From Hyphomicrobium_A sp964405975 (GTDB taxonomy: Bacteria; Pseudomonadota; Alphaproteobacteria; Rhizobiales; Hyphomicrobiaceae), in contig CAYOPW010000004.1 of assembly GCA_964405975.1 (NCBI GenBank), positions 19,746 to 83,745 of the forward strand: DNA of 64,000 nucleotides, written 5' to 3'. The first letter of the stretch is position 1. The number at the start of each line of letters is the position of its first letter. Shown piece by piece: positions 27,801-36,178 of the stretch. A model generated the notes under the pieces. That model was not told where the DNA came from and did not search any database. It saw only the letters and a list, made by a program, of their open reading frames with translations. Position numbers and translations under genes: made by a program.

Positions 27801-29583
27801 ACAAGGCGCAAAGCCCGGCGAGGGCGGGCAGCTACCCGGCCATAAGGTCGACGCGGTGATCGCCAAGGTGCGCCATTCCACGCCGGGCGTTGGACTTATC
27901 TCACCCCCGCCGCACCATGACATCTACTCGATTGAGGATTTGGCGCAGCTCATCTTCGATCTAAAGAACGCCAACCCCCAAGGTGACGTCTCGGTCAAAC
28001 TTGTCTCCGAGGTCGGCGTCGGCACCGTTGCCGCGGGGGTCGCCAAGGCGCGCGCCGACCACGTCACGATTTCCGGTTTCGAAGGCGGCACTGGCGCCTC
28101 GCCACTTACATCGATCAAGCACGCCGGCTCCCCCTGGGAAATTGGGCTCGCAGAAACGCACCAGACGCTGGTGCTCAACCAACTGCGCGGGCGCATCGCA
28201 GTTCAAGTCGACGGCGGGCTGCGCACGGGCCGGGACGTCGTGGTTGGGGCTCTGCTTGGCGCCGATGAGTTTGGATTTTCCACCGCACCGCTTATCGCGG
28301 CAGGCTGCATCATGATGCGCAAGTGTCACCTGAACACCTGCCCGGTCGGCGTTGCCACACAGGACCCTGTGCTGCGCGCCAGATTCCAGGGCAAACCCGA
28401 GCACGTGATCAACTACTTCTTCTTCGTCGCCGAAGAGGTCCGCGAGATCATGGCCGCACTTGGCTTCCGAACCTTTGCCGAGATGATCGGGCAGTCGGAT
28501 GTGCTCAATAAGGACCGCGCGATTGACCATTGGAAAGCCAAAGGACTCGATTTTTCCAAGATCTTCTACAAGCCGGAGATGCCTGAGCACGTTGCGATTC
28601 ATAATTCCGAGCGCCAGGACCACGGGCTGGACAAGGTGCTCGACAACAAATTGATCGAATTGTGCCGTCCGGCCATCGAGTCCCGCAAGCCCGTCAAGGA
28701 AGACCTCGACATCAAGAATACCGATCGCAGCACCGGCACCATGCTGTCAGGCGAAATCGCCAAGCGCTACGGTCATGCCGGCCTGCCCGAAGACACCATC
28801 TGGCTGACATTAAAGGGCACCGCCGGTCAGAGCTTTGGCGCATGGGGTGCGCGCGGCGTCACACTCGATCTTGTCGGCGAGGGCAATGACTACATTGGCA
28901 AGGGCCTATCCGGCGCCAAGCTGATCATCCGCCCGAACGCGGTCTCAGGCATCACGCCGGAGGAGAGCATCATCGTCGGCAACACGGTCCTCTATGGTGC
29001 TATCACCGGCGAATGTTATTTCCGCGGCATCGCGGGCGAGCGATTTGCCGTGCGCAACTCGGGTGCCGTCGCCGTCGTGGAAGGCACCGGCGATCACTGC
29101 TGCGAATATATGACCGGTGGTGTCGTCGTCGTGCTGGGGCGGACGGGGCGCAACTTCGCAGCCGGCATGTCAGGCGGTATAGCTTACGTGCTCGATGAGG
29201 GCGGCACCCTCGAGTCTATGTGCAATCTCGCCATGGTCGACCTGGAACCCATTGAGGCCGATCAAGAGGCTATCGAAGAGCTCACAAACGGCAAGACAGG
29301 CGACCTTGAGAGCCACGGGCTGGTCGAGATCATGAGCGACATGACGAAGCGTGACGCGGAGCGGCTCTATCATCTCATTGCGCGCCACGGCCATTACACG
29401 AACTCGGCGAAAGCCAAGCACATACTCGCTAACTGGAGCGAATTTCTGCCGAAGTTCAAGAAAGTCATGCCCCTGGAGTACCGGCGCGCCCTTGCCGAAA
29501 TCGCCAAGGCGCAGGCCGCTAACGCGACGGGGTTAGAGGTGCTCGAGATTGGCCTCAAGACAGCGGATGCTGGCAGCAACTGA
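24847..29583 (+). CDS. gltB: Glutamate synthase (NADPH) large subunit
   Basis: The 1578-residue protein is full length. It begins with a short propeptide, and the catalytic nucleophile is C35 in HERDACGVGFIAD, so residues 1-34 should be removed. The N-terminal class II amidotransferase domain releases ammonia from glutamine. The central and FMN-binding domains (SFGSISREAHTTLAIAMNR, SGFEGGTGASPL) add it to 2-oxoglutarate. The 3Fe-4S ligands lie in CIMMRKCHLNTCPVG, and a Gly-rich beta-helix domain (GxxG repeats from about 1340) ends the protein. It is followed by gltD after 116 bases. Confidence 0.97.
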   Translation: MTKSQISRRKIPLNGPHGRPEVQGLYDPAHERDACGVGFIADMKGRKSHQIITDALKILQNLEHRGAVGADPLAGDGAGMLVQIPHNFLKEECAELGFTLPAPGRYAVGCLFLPQDERLRVLCELTWARIIKEQGLELLGWRSVPVDNSSLSEMVIETEPMHRQVFIGCPLTILDQDDFERHLYVTRKVVSNALYRAYKGRDIGHYTVSLSSRTLVYKGMFLSNQVKAYYKDLSDPRFVSAMALVHQRFSTNTFPSWKLAHPYRMVAHNGEINTLRGNVNWMAARQATVSSPLYGGDISKLWPISYEGQSDTACFDNALEFLVKGGYSLSHAAMMLIPEAWAGNPLMDRKRRAFYEYHACLMEPWDGPAAMAFSDGRQIGATLDRNGLRPARYYVTRDDIVVMSSEAGVLPVPEETIVQKWRLQPGKMLLIDLERGRIISDKELKSEISTSHPYDTWLKRTQIKVSDLPLPAQREPVKKTNVSLLDLQQAFGYTQESLKLLMTPMAEAGQEGIGSMGTDTPLSALSSKSKLLHTYFKQNFAQVTNPPIDSIREELVMSLVSFIGPRPNILDLEGTSRQKRLEVFQPILTNEDLERVRQIGEVKDNEFSSVTIDITYSADTGADGMGPALDSICAEAEEAVRSNEYNIIILSDRGVGPDRIPVPALLATSAVHHHLIKQGLRTSVGLVVETGEAHEVHQFCTLAGYGAEAINPYIAFETLEGMLPDLNEEQTAEDVKKSYIKAVGKAILKVMAKMGISTYQSYCGAQIFDSVGLKSSFVDRFFTGTHTQIEGVGLREIAQETVRRHTAAFGDVPVLDHELDVGGEYAFRVRGEDHVWRPNVVADLQHAVRANLPDKYRTYAQRVNDQSEQLLTMRGMFRLLPAESTGRKPVPLDEVEPAAEIVKRFSTGAMSFGSISREAHTTLAIAMNRIGGKSNTGEGGEETDRFKPLANGDSMRSAIKQVASGRFGVTTEYLANSDMMQIKMAQGAKPGEGGQLPGHKVDAVIAKVRHSTPGVGLISPPPHHDIYSIEDLAQLIFDLKNANPQGDVSVKLVSEVGVGTVAAGVAKARADHVTISGFEGGTGASPLTSIKHAGSPWEIGLAETHQTLVLNQLRGRIAVQVDGGLRTGRDVVVGALLGADEFGFSTAPLIAAGCIMMRKCHLNTCPVGVATQDPVLRARFQGKPEHVINYFFFVAEEVREIMAALGFRTFAEMIGQSDVLNKDRAIDHWKAKGLDFSKIFYKPEMPEHVAIHNSERQDHGLDKVLDNKLIELCRPAIESRKPVKEDLDIKNTDRSTGTMLSGEIAKRYGHAGLPEDTIWLTLKGTAGQSFGAWGARGVTLDLVGEGNDYIGKGLSGAKLIIRPNAVSGITPEESIIVGNTVLYGAITGECYFRGIAGERFAVRNSGAVAVVEGTGDHCCEYMTGGVVVVLGRTGRNFAAGMSGGIAYVLDEGGTLESMCNLAMVDLEPIEADQEAIEELTNGKTGDLESHGLVEIMSDMTKRDAERLYHLIARHGHYTNSAKAKHILANWSEFLPKFKKVMPLEYRRALAEIAKAQAANATGLEVLEIGLKTADAGSN

Positions 29584-29699
29584 CCCATTCGCAATGAAAA
29601 GTCTCGGGTGCGGTCGCTGGACTTATGTAAGACGTTAGGGACACGACGAACGGCGGCGCAACCAGTTGGTGCAATGCCGGTTCACAACTCAGGAAGCTA

Positions 29700-31145
29700 A
29701 TGGGCAAGGTTACGGGATTTCTGGAGTTTGAACGCGCCGAGCGCAAATATGCGCCTGTTGAGGAGCGCGTAAAGCATTGGCATGAGTTTGTGCTGCCGCT
29801 CGGCGAGGAAGAGACCCGGGTCCAGGCTGCGCGCTGCATGGACTGCGGCATTCCCTATTGTCACACTGGCTGCCCGGTCAATAACCAAATCCCGGACTGG
29901 AATGACCTCGTCTACGATGGCGAATGGCAGCGCGCCGCGATCAATCTGCACTCGACCAATAACTTTCCCGAAGTCACCGGACGAATTTGTCCCGCACCGT
30001 GCGAAGCAGCCTGCACGCTCAACATCGAAGACATACCCGTTACCATCAAGACGATCGAATGCGCGATTGCCGATCGCGCTTTCAAGGAAGGTTGGGTCGC
30101 ACCTGAGCCGCCAGAAACCAAAACCGGCAAGCGCATCGCCATTGTCGGCTCCGGTCCGGCAGGCCTTGCCGCCGCGCAGCAACTTGCGCGCGCTGGTCAT
30201 GAGGTGCACGTCTACGAGAAGCACGCCAAGCCCGGCGGCCTCCTGCGCTACGGCATTCCCGACTTCAAGATGGAAAAGCACATTATCGATAGGCGCGTGA
30301 CGCAGATGGAGGCCGAAGGCGTCACCTTTCACTGCAACGTCCACGTTGGAAAGGATCTATCGGTCAAGAAATTAGAGGCCGCGCACGCCGCACTGCTACT
30401 TTCGGGCGGCTCAGAGCACCCCTTCGACTTTTTCGCAGAGGCACCGGGCCGGGATCTCGACGGGATCCATTACGCTATGGATTTCCTGCCGCAGCAAAAC
30501 CGTCGCGTCTCGGGCGAAACGCCGCCAGCGATCACTGATGCCGAAGAAATCCTCGCCAAAGACAAGCACGTCATTGTTATCGGCGGCGGTGATACAGGCT
30601 CTGACTGCATCGGAACGTCGTTCCGCCAGGGCGCCAAGTCGGTCACTCAGCTCGAGATCATGCCGATGCCGCCTGAAAAGGAGAACAAGGGACTGACATG
30701 GCCCAATTGGCCGCTCAAGCTGCGCGTTTCCAGCAGCCAGGCCGAAGGTGCCGACGTTGAGTACTCTATTTCCACAACGGGTTTTTCGGGCAGCGACGGC
30801 AAGGTCGAGAAACTTCACTACACCAGGGTCGATAATAAGCTGCAGCCTGTTGCTGGTACGGAAGGCGAGTTGCCCGCTGACCTCGTGCTCTTCGCCATGG
30901 GATTTTCAGGACCTGTCGCCGATGACCTGGTGAACGAGCTCGAACTTGAGGTCGTGCCGCGCGGCCGCTTTAAGGGACTTGATGCCAACGAGCGGGACTA
31001 CAGGATTTCTGGCCGCGAGAGGATCTTTGCTGCAGGCGATATCCGCCGCGGGCAGTCGCTTGTCGTGTGGGCGATCCGCGAAGGGCGGCAAGCCGCACAC
31101 GCGATCGACAAGTTCCTGATGGGCTCAACGACGCTGCCGCGCTAA
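29700..31145 (+). CDS. gltD: Glutamate synthase (NADPH) small subunit
   Basis: The 481-residue flavoprotein carries an N-terminal cysteine cluster for the 4Fe-4S centres (RCMDCGIPYCHTGCPVNNQ, then GRICPAPCEAACTL), an FAD-binding GSGPAGLAAA near residue 150 and an NADPH-binding GGGDTGSDC near 298. It passes electrons from NADPH to GltB. The C-terminal AGDIRRGQSLVVWAIREGRQAA is typical. The gene follows gltB on the same strand and the pair forms the ammonium assimilation enzyme. Confidence 0.97.
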   Translation: MGKVTGFLEFERAERKYAPVEERVKHWHEFVLPLGEEETRVQAARCMDCGIPYCHTGCPVNNQIPDWNDLVYDGEWQRAAINLHSTNNFPEVTGRICPAPCEAACTLNIEDIPVTIKTIECAIADRAFKEGWVAPEPPETKTGKRIAIVGSGPAGLAAAQQLARAGHEVHVYEKHAKPGGLLRYGIPDFKMEKHIIDRRVTQMEAEGVTFHCNVHVGKDLSVKKLEAAHAALLLSGGSEHPFDFFAEAPGRDLDGIHYAMDFLPQQNRRVSGETPPAITDAEEILAKDKHVIVIGGGDTGSDCIGTSFRQGAKSVTQLEIMPMPPEKENKGLTWPNWPLKLRVSSSQAEGADVEYSISTTGFSGSDGKVEKLHYTRVDNKLQPVAGTEGELPADLVLFAMGFSGPVADDLVNELELEVVPRGRFKGLDANERDYRISGRERIFAAGDIRRGQSLVVWAIREGRQAAHAIDKFLMGSTTLPR

Positions 31146-31224
31146 GCGGCAAATGAAGAACGCCTTCAAGGATAAAGCCGGCTCTGCGCGAGCGCGCGCC
31201 AACGGTCATTTCTGCCGGCCGTGC

Positions 31225-32532
31225 TCAGCGCTGTCTTGAGTGCCTTTCCCCTACCTTCTTCAATACCGGCTGCGACTGGACCGCTGCCGTCTCTTGCGGC
31301 TTCGGCCAAGAAACATCGTCTGCTCGACCCGGTTTTGGGGGGAGCCGCTCACCTTTTTCAAGCACGCGGAAGTACGGCGTCTGCGTTGGCGACGTTTTGT
31401 GCCGGCCAGCAGCCGCACTGACCGGAGGGACGATCGAGCTCATCACCGTCAGTCCGCCAGAGATTTGGTCGACCAGGACGTCTCCCATCTGCGATGGGCG
31501 ATCTGGTCTCTCTTTGCGCGTCACCAAAGCAACGACGGCAGCAGAGATAGCCGGCCGGACCAATTCAACCGTTATGACCTCTTCAAGTCCGCTCTGATTG
31601 CGAACTTTGAGGTCGACCTTGCCGTGATCGGCCTTTTGCCCGCCCGCTGCTCCGAGGGCAGCCCCAGCGTTTCTGGCTTTCTTGGCCGCAAGCTTCTGTT
31701 TGCTCTTGGCGTCCCCAGCTCCCAGGCGTGCCCTGTCAGGATTGATCCTTGCTTGCTCAGCCGGGCTGCCGGCGAGTGGAATTGCGCGCTCCCGGCGCGC
31801 TTGCACCAGATCGCGCTTAAGCTCCCTTTGGACGAAATGAGCGAGCTTGCGATAGCCCGCATTGGTAAAATGTACGCCATCGGTATCGCGCAGGCGCCGG
31901 ATCCGTCCGGTGACATCGGGACCATAAGGGCTATAGCCGCGGCCGTCGTCGACGAAACTTGCGTATGAGTCAATAAAGCGGACACCATTCAGGTAGGCGC
32001 GCTCGCGAATGATGTCGTTCATCAGCCGCGCACGCTCATTGTCTCGCCACCGCCTCATGTTCGGCAGACCGACCCAATAGACTGCTCGATTGCCTTGCTT
32101 CAGGGCTTTCATCAGCCGATCCACGCGCTCGGCGTACATCTTGCGCCACTTCTCATTACGCGAGCCCAACCGCTTTCCGCTGAGGCTAAACCGATCCCGC
32201 GCGCCGAGCATGACGATGGCAATGTGGGGCCTGTCGCCGGCGAAGGACTGCTCGATTTTGGCGAGGTCCCTCATGGACCTGCGATTCATGATTCCAGATA
32301 AATCCCATCGGCGACGCTGGATGTTGACACGAGCACCGCTGGTGGTGGGCTCAAGCATGCCGTTGAGCAGCCCTTCGGCCAACCAGTCGCCAATCACCTG
32401 CACCTGGTAGACATCGTTGACGGGGAACGGTGTGATGAAGCTGCCACGGACGCCGCCCTCCTGCCCAGAGGCCACCGTTGCCCACGCAACGGCGAGAGTC
32501 GATAGGATTGCTGTGACAAAGGCGCGTTTCAC
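31225..32532 (-). CDS. DUF459 / SGNH-hydrolase-like secreted protein, catalytic Ser apparently missing
   Basis: The 435-residue product has a signal peptide (cleavage near VASGQ). An SGNH-like domain follows: block I VQVIGDWLAEGL, an IAIVMLGARDRF region, VYWVGLPNMRR, and the terminal Asp-His block DTDGVHFTNAGYRKLAHF. This order fits DUF459. The usual GDS serine is Trp (GDW) here. The Asp and His remain. A basic Lys/Ala-rich linker and a variable C-terminal region of about 180 residues follow. It may be a non-catalytic carbohydrate/peptidoglycan-binding relative. The gene converges with gltD. Confidence 0.75.
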   Translation of the reverse strand: MKRAFVTAILSTLAVAWATVASGQEGGVRGSFITPFPVNDVYQVQVIGDWLAEGLLNGMLEPTTSGARVNIQRRRWDLSGIMNRRSMRDLAKIEQSFAGDRPHIAIVMLGARDRFSLSGKRLGSRNEKWRKMYAERVDRLMKALKQGNRAVYWVGLPNMRRWRDNERARLMNDIIRERAYLNGVRFIDSYASFVDDGRGYSPYGPDVTGRIRRLRDTDGVHFTNAGYRKLAHFVQRELKRDLVQARRERAIPLAGSPAEQARINPDRARLGAGDAKSKQKLAAKKARNAGAALGAAGGQKADHGKVDLKVRNQSGLEEVITVELVRPAISAAVVALVTRKERPDRPSQMGDVLVDQISGGLTVMSSIVPPVSAAAGRHKTSPTQTPYFRVLEKGERLPPKPGRADDVSWPKPQETAAVQSQPVLKKVGERHSRQR

Positions 32533-32706
32533 ATTCGCTCCAGAGAGCTTGCATCAGCCACTGCTCAGCATGCGCTAAGCCGGCGCAGCAGTATTGTCCC
32601 TGCTACACCGCTTAAGCACAAGACGTAAACATGGCTCCACTGCGGCGCAAGAAGCGACACGCCCTTTCCTCTGGGTAAGAAACGCGCCTTGCAAAGGCTG
32701 CCTTTA

Positions 32707-33264
32707 CTAGGCGGCTTTGGCTTTCTTGACGCTCTTGTGGCGAACCGGCACCTGTTTGGCTCGTGCAGACTGCCAGCTGCGGTCCTCAAGCTCCGACCCG
32801 CGATGATGTGTCGTCAAGACCACATCCTCAGCTTCGAATGCCTCGCGAAGAACCTCGACGCAATTCTGCGGTTTCGCATCGCCACACATAAACACATCGA
32901 GTGCCGCATAGTTGGCTTCGGGCCAGCTATGAATGGAGATGTGACTCTCCGCCAGCACAGCAACGCCTGAAACGCCGCCATTAGGCGTGAAGTGATGCAA
33001 ATGAATGTGCAACAGCGTAGCGCCTGCTACGTTCACACATCGCTCTAGCGTTCGCTTGATATGCTGAATATCATCGAGCCGTCGGGCGCCGAATAGATCC
33101 ACTATAAGGTGGGTTCCGGCGAACCGAACGCCATCGCGCTCGATGAAGAAGTCCTTCCTATCTTCGTGCGCCACTTGCGCAGCTTCACGATGATCTTCCT
33201 CTTGGGCGGTGCTTGAACGAGTCAAGTCCATCCCCAATTGGAAGAGGGTGTCATAAAAGGCCAT
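32707..33264 (-). CDS. speD: S-adenosylmethionine decarboxylase proenzyme, bacterial short type
   Basis: The self-processing site AESHISIHSWPE is clear: cleavage between E106 and S107 would make the pyruvoyl group on S107. The downstream DVFMCGDAKP motif contains the catalytic Cys. The core (from about residue 47) matches the SpeH-type enzyme, which decarboxylates SAM for spermidine synthesis in the cytoplasm. An N-terminal extension of about 45 residues (EEDHREAAQVAHEDRKD) and a Lys-rich tail are unusual for the roughly 120-residue family. No spermidine synthase gene is adjacent. Confidence 0.92.
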   Translation of the reverse strand: MAFYDTLFQLGMDLTRSSTAQEEDHREAAQVAHEDRKDFFIERDGVRFAGTHLIVDLFGARRLDDIQHIKRTLERCVNVAGATLLHIHLHHFTPNGGVSGVAVLAESHISIHSWPEANYAALDVFMCGDAKPQNCVEVLREAFEAEDVVLTTHHRGSELEDRSWQSARAKQVPVRHKSVKKAKAA

Positions 33265-33529
33265 GTGACCCTCCCCAACCAGTAGACAGAGGTGACCCGC
33301 CCGCTCCTTACCTTTGGGGTGTAGGAATTCCTTGACCTTAGGGGCAGGTGGACGAACGGAGAGGGCTCATATGAGGCACACCCCCCCCTAGCGCAAGGAA
33401 AAAAGCGTCCGCAGCGCCAAAAAAGTCTGCCATGATGTTCACGTATTCTTAATCAACCCTGCCGCCATCGGGCAAACAAGGCCGGTAAGCCGGACCGCGT
33501 CAATGGGCGTGCTGTCATAAACGCGCACA

Positions 33530-35770
33530 TTAGCGGCCGAGAAAACCGTCGAGCAATTTCTGCGCTTTGGAAGGTCCGCCATCCTCGCCTTTGCCGAACA
33601 GGTCGTCGACAATCTTTCCGGCATCCTTGCCCTTAAAATTCTTGCCAATCGATTTCACCGCGTCAACAGTGCCTTCGCTATTGAGGGCGCCGGCAATGTC
33701 GGGCGTAATGGCCGGATCATCCCACGAGCCTGTGATGCTTATGGGAATCTCGATGCCGCTCAGGTCCGTTTGCCCGCCCTGCCCCGATAGGCTTGCCACC
33801 AGTTTGGGAAGCACTTGATAGTTCAACGTGCGTTGCGGCAGGTTTACCGTGCCGGCACCCGTGGCGCGCAGCAGCGGACTGGCGAGCTTCAGATCTTTGT
33901 TCTCCGCGATGCCGTTCGTGATGATGAAGCTTGCCGTCAGCGCACTGAAGTCGGTCTTGTCCGTTGGCGAATTTGAAAAATCCGGGACTTCACCTTGTGA
34001 CAGGTCGCGCAAAGCGCCGCCCAGGTTGAAACCGACGAGCGCACCGTCAGAAACAGAAAGATTGAGCGTGCCGTTAAGCGCGCGCACGATGGCGGCCTGA
34101 CTTCTGCCTCTGCCCAGCAGCGACACGGTGAAATTGCCCGTACCTGCAAGCCAATCCAGATCCGCCGCATCGTTGAGCAAAGGCTGGGCTGCGACGCCCG
34201 AAAGCGCAAAATTCGCGCCCAGCACCGCGGCATCGCCTGTTCCGTTCAGCGTGACGACACCATTTCCGCTGCCCTTGTAGAGCTTCACGTCATTGAATGT
34301 CGACTTGAGGATACGGTCCTTGAGCTCCACGATTAGCTGAGTGGAGTCCAGTTTGATATCGCCGTAAGAGAGCTGAACGACGGACAGGTTAGCATTGGCG
34401 TCGGCAAGACCTAGAAGCGCCAGGTCGATAGGCTCATTGCTCCATCCAGCCCGTTGTGTGTAACCCCTCACTTGGGGCTGCGGGCGCTTCAACAGGTCCT
34501 CAATCGTTTTGGGCTCCGATGGCTCAGGCGCTGCGCGTGTCGCGCCCGGTTCGCGCTGCGCGCCGGGTGCCGCCCCGTCGCCCGTGACGCCGGCGACATA
34601 GTTGGAAAGGTTCAGGCCGGCGACCTTGAGATCGGCCACCACGTGCGGACGTGCACCCGACAACGCGACGGCAACCGCACCCGTCGCCGTTGCGCCATCA
34701 AGCGCGACTTTGGCTTGAGAAAGGCGTACGGCCTTCTCTGTCGTTGTGAGCTGTCCAGCGAGGGAGAGCTCACGAAAGCCAGGGGCTGGTGGCAGCTCTG
34801 TACCAAGCCATTCTGCAAGCCCGCGCAGCGAGCCGGCCTTGCCGTTGACGGCACCTTCCAGCTTGAAAGCATTCCCAACCGTGACGGAGCCATCGTAGCT
34901 AAGGTGCACCGGCCGGCTGGAAACAGTCAGTGCCAGCTTTGCCGGACGCGCTTCTAGCAGGTGCTGGGGCGAGGTCAGCTTCCCCTCAAAACCGATCTTT
35001 TCCTTGGACCAAACAAGGCTCCCTTTCGCGCCCAGCGGTTGCGAAAGTGAAGCAAGATCAAGACTGGCGTTGATCGCACCGACTTGCGCGCTGGTGCCGT
35101 CTCGCTCGTCGGTATAGCGAACAGTCCCATTGACGATGCGAATATCGCCAAGCACCAGTTCCGAAACCGGACTCTTGGCTCCCGAACCGCCCCCCGTACC
35201 CCCTGCAAGAGGCGTTTGAGCCAGCTGCTTTTCGACAAAGCGTTTCGCGCCGGTCGAAAAATCGCGCATTGTGTTTTGCGCTGGAGTGGCCTCGGCAACC
35301 CGAATGTGCCGCTTGGATTCTTGCGCGGCCATGTCCCAACTGTTGTTGCCATTGCGGTCAACGCGAAGCTCAAACACCGGGTCGTAAAGAACGAACTTGT
35401 CGATAACGACCTCCTGGCGCAACAGCGGCAGCAGGCGAACGCCGATGTCGAGCTTGGAAGTTTTGACGAAGGGCGGTCCGTCCATACCGGGTGGCGGCGA
35501 CAGAGAGACGCCGCTAAGGCGCACGCCAAGTGTTGGGTAGAACGTCACGGAGGGGCGGCCCGCAATGCGCAAGTCGCGACCTGTTTCCGCCTTGACTCGT
35601 GCAACAGCCTCGCTGCGGATGAAGTCGATCGGCGGCGAGATTACGAAGAATGTGATGACGCCGACCGCGATCGCCAGAAGACCGATAGCGCCATAGACGA
35701 GACCAACCATGATAGGTGAGCTTGCGCGCCGCGCGGAATGGCGGCGGACTTGTGGCGCGCGGGGATTCAT
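33530..35770 (-). CDS. AsmA-family inner-membrane protein
   Basis: The protein (746 residues from the ATG at 35770) has one N-terminal membrane segment (VGLVYGAIGLLAIAVGVITF), then an AsmA domain starting VKAETGRDLRIAGRPSVTFYPTLG. It ends with the AsmA C-terminal region containing LNLSVSDGALVGFNLGGALR and TDFSALTASFIITNGIAENKD. AsmA-like proteins are periplasmic bridge-type proteins linked to outer-membrane lipid transport. GAGG stands eight bases before the chosen start; the ATG pair at 35842/35845 adds 24-25 hydrophilic residues with a weaker site and remains possible. Confidence 0.85.
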   Translation of the reverse strand: MNPRAPQVRRHSARRASSPIMVGLVYGAIGLLAIAVGVITFFVISPPIDFIRSEAVARVKAETGRDLRIAGRPSVTFYPTLGVRLSGVSLSPPPGMDGPPFVKTSKLDIGVRLLPLLRQEVVIDKFVLYDPVFELRVDRNGNNSWDMAAQESKRHIRVAEATPAQNTMRDFSTGAKRFVEKQLAQTPLAGGTGGGSGAKSPVSELVLGDIRIVNGTVRYTDERDGTSAQVGAINASLDLASLSQPLGAKGSLVWSKEKIGFEGKLTSPQHLLEARPAKLALTVSSRPVHLSYDGSVTVGNAFKLEGAVNGKAGSLRGLAEWLGTELPPAPGFRELSLAGQLTTTEKAVRLSQAKVALDGATATGAVAVALSGARPHVVADLKVAGLNLSNYVAGVTGDGAAPGAQREPGATRAAPEPSEPKTIEDLLKRPQPQVRGYTQRAGWSNEPIDLALLGLADANANLSVVQLSYGDIKLDSTQLIVELKDRILKSTFNDVKLYKGSGNGVVTLNGTGDAAVLGANFALSGVAAQPLLNDAADLDWLAGTGNFTVSLLGRGRSQAAIVRALNGTLNLSVSDGALVGFNLGGALRDLSQGEVPDFSNSPTDKTDFSALTASFIITNGIAENKDLKLASPLLRATGAGTVNLPQRTLNYQVLPKLVASLSGQGGQTDLSGIEIPISITGSWDDPAITPDIAGALNSEGTVDAVKSIGKNFKGKDAGKIVDDLFGKGEDGGPSKAQKLLDGFLGR

Positions 35771-35845
35771 GTGCTGATCCTCGAAGTGACGATGGTCCTC
35801 GTGAGCATAAGGCGGTCCGCCGGGCCGCTGTGAATGTGTCATCAT

Positions 35846-36178
35846 TGATCTCGAAAGACTGCCATTGCGCTACGCGAACCAGACTTACAATAGTAGGGTC
35901 GCAAAGGTCTCGGGCCGCGGTAAGGAGCGATTATGTCATCGCATCGTCGCGAGCGGAAACAGCGCGGCGAGATTTTTCCGGCGATTCGCATAAGCCCGTG
36001 ATTCGCGATGAGCCATAGTTGTGTCTCAAAGGGAACAGTCAGATCCTAGACCCCCACTTATAAGGCCCCCTGCGTTGACCAAACACGCGTTTTCTCTGGC
36101 CAACACGACAGTTTGGTAACATAGTCTCGCAGTGCACACGTGCTTTGCTGCGCTGCAGCGAAAGGGGGCACCCGGATA
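35846..36178. other. Intergenic stretch between asmA-like and phaZ genes
   Basis: These two genes diverge, so promoters of both should lie here. Apart from short palindromic pieces (for example CTTATAAG at 36057) I find no gene, RNA or terminator that I can support. Confidence 0.4.
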
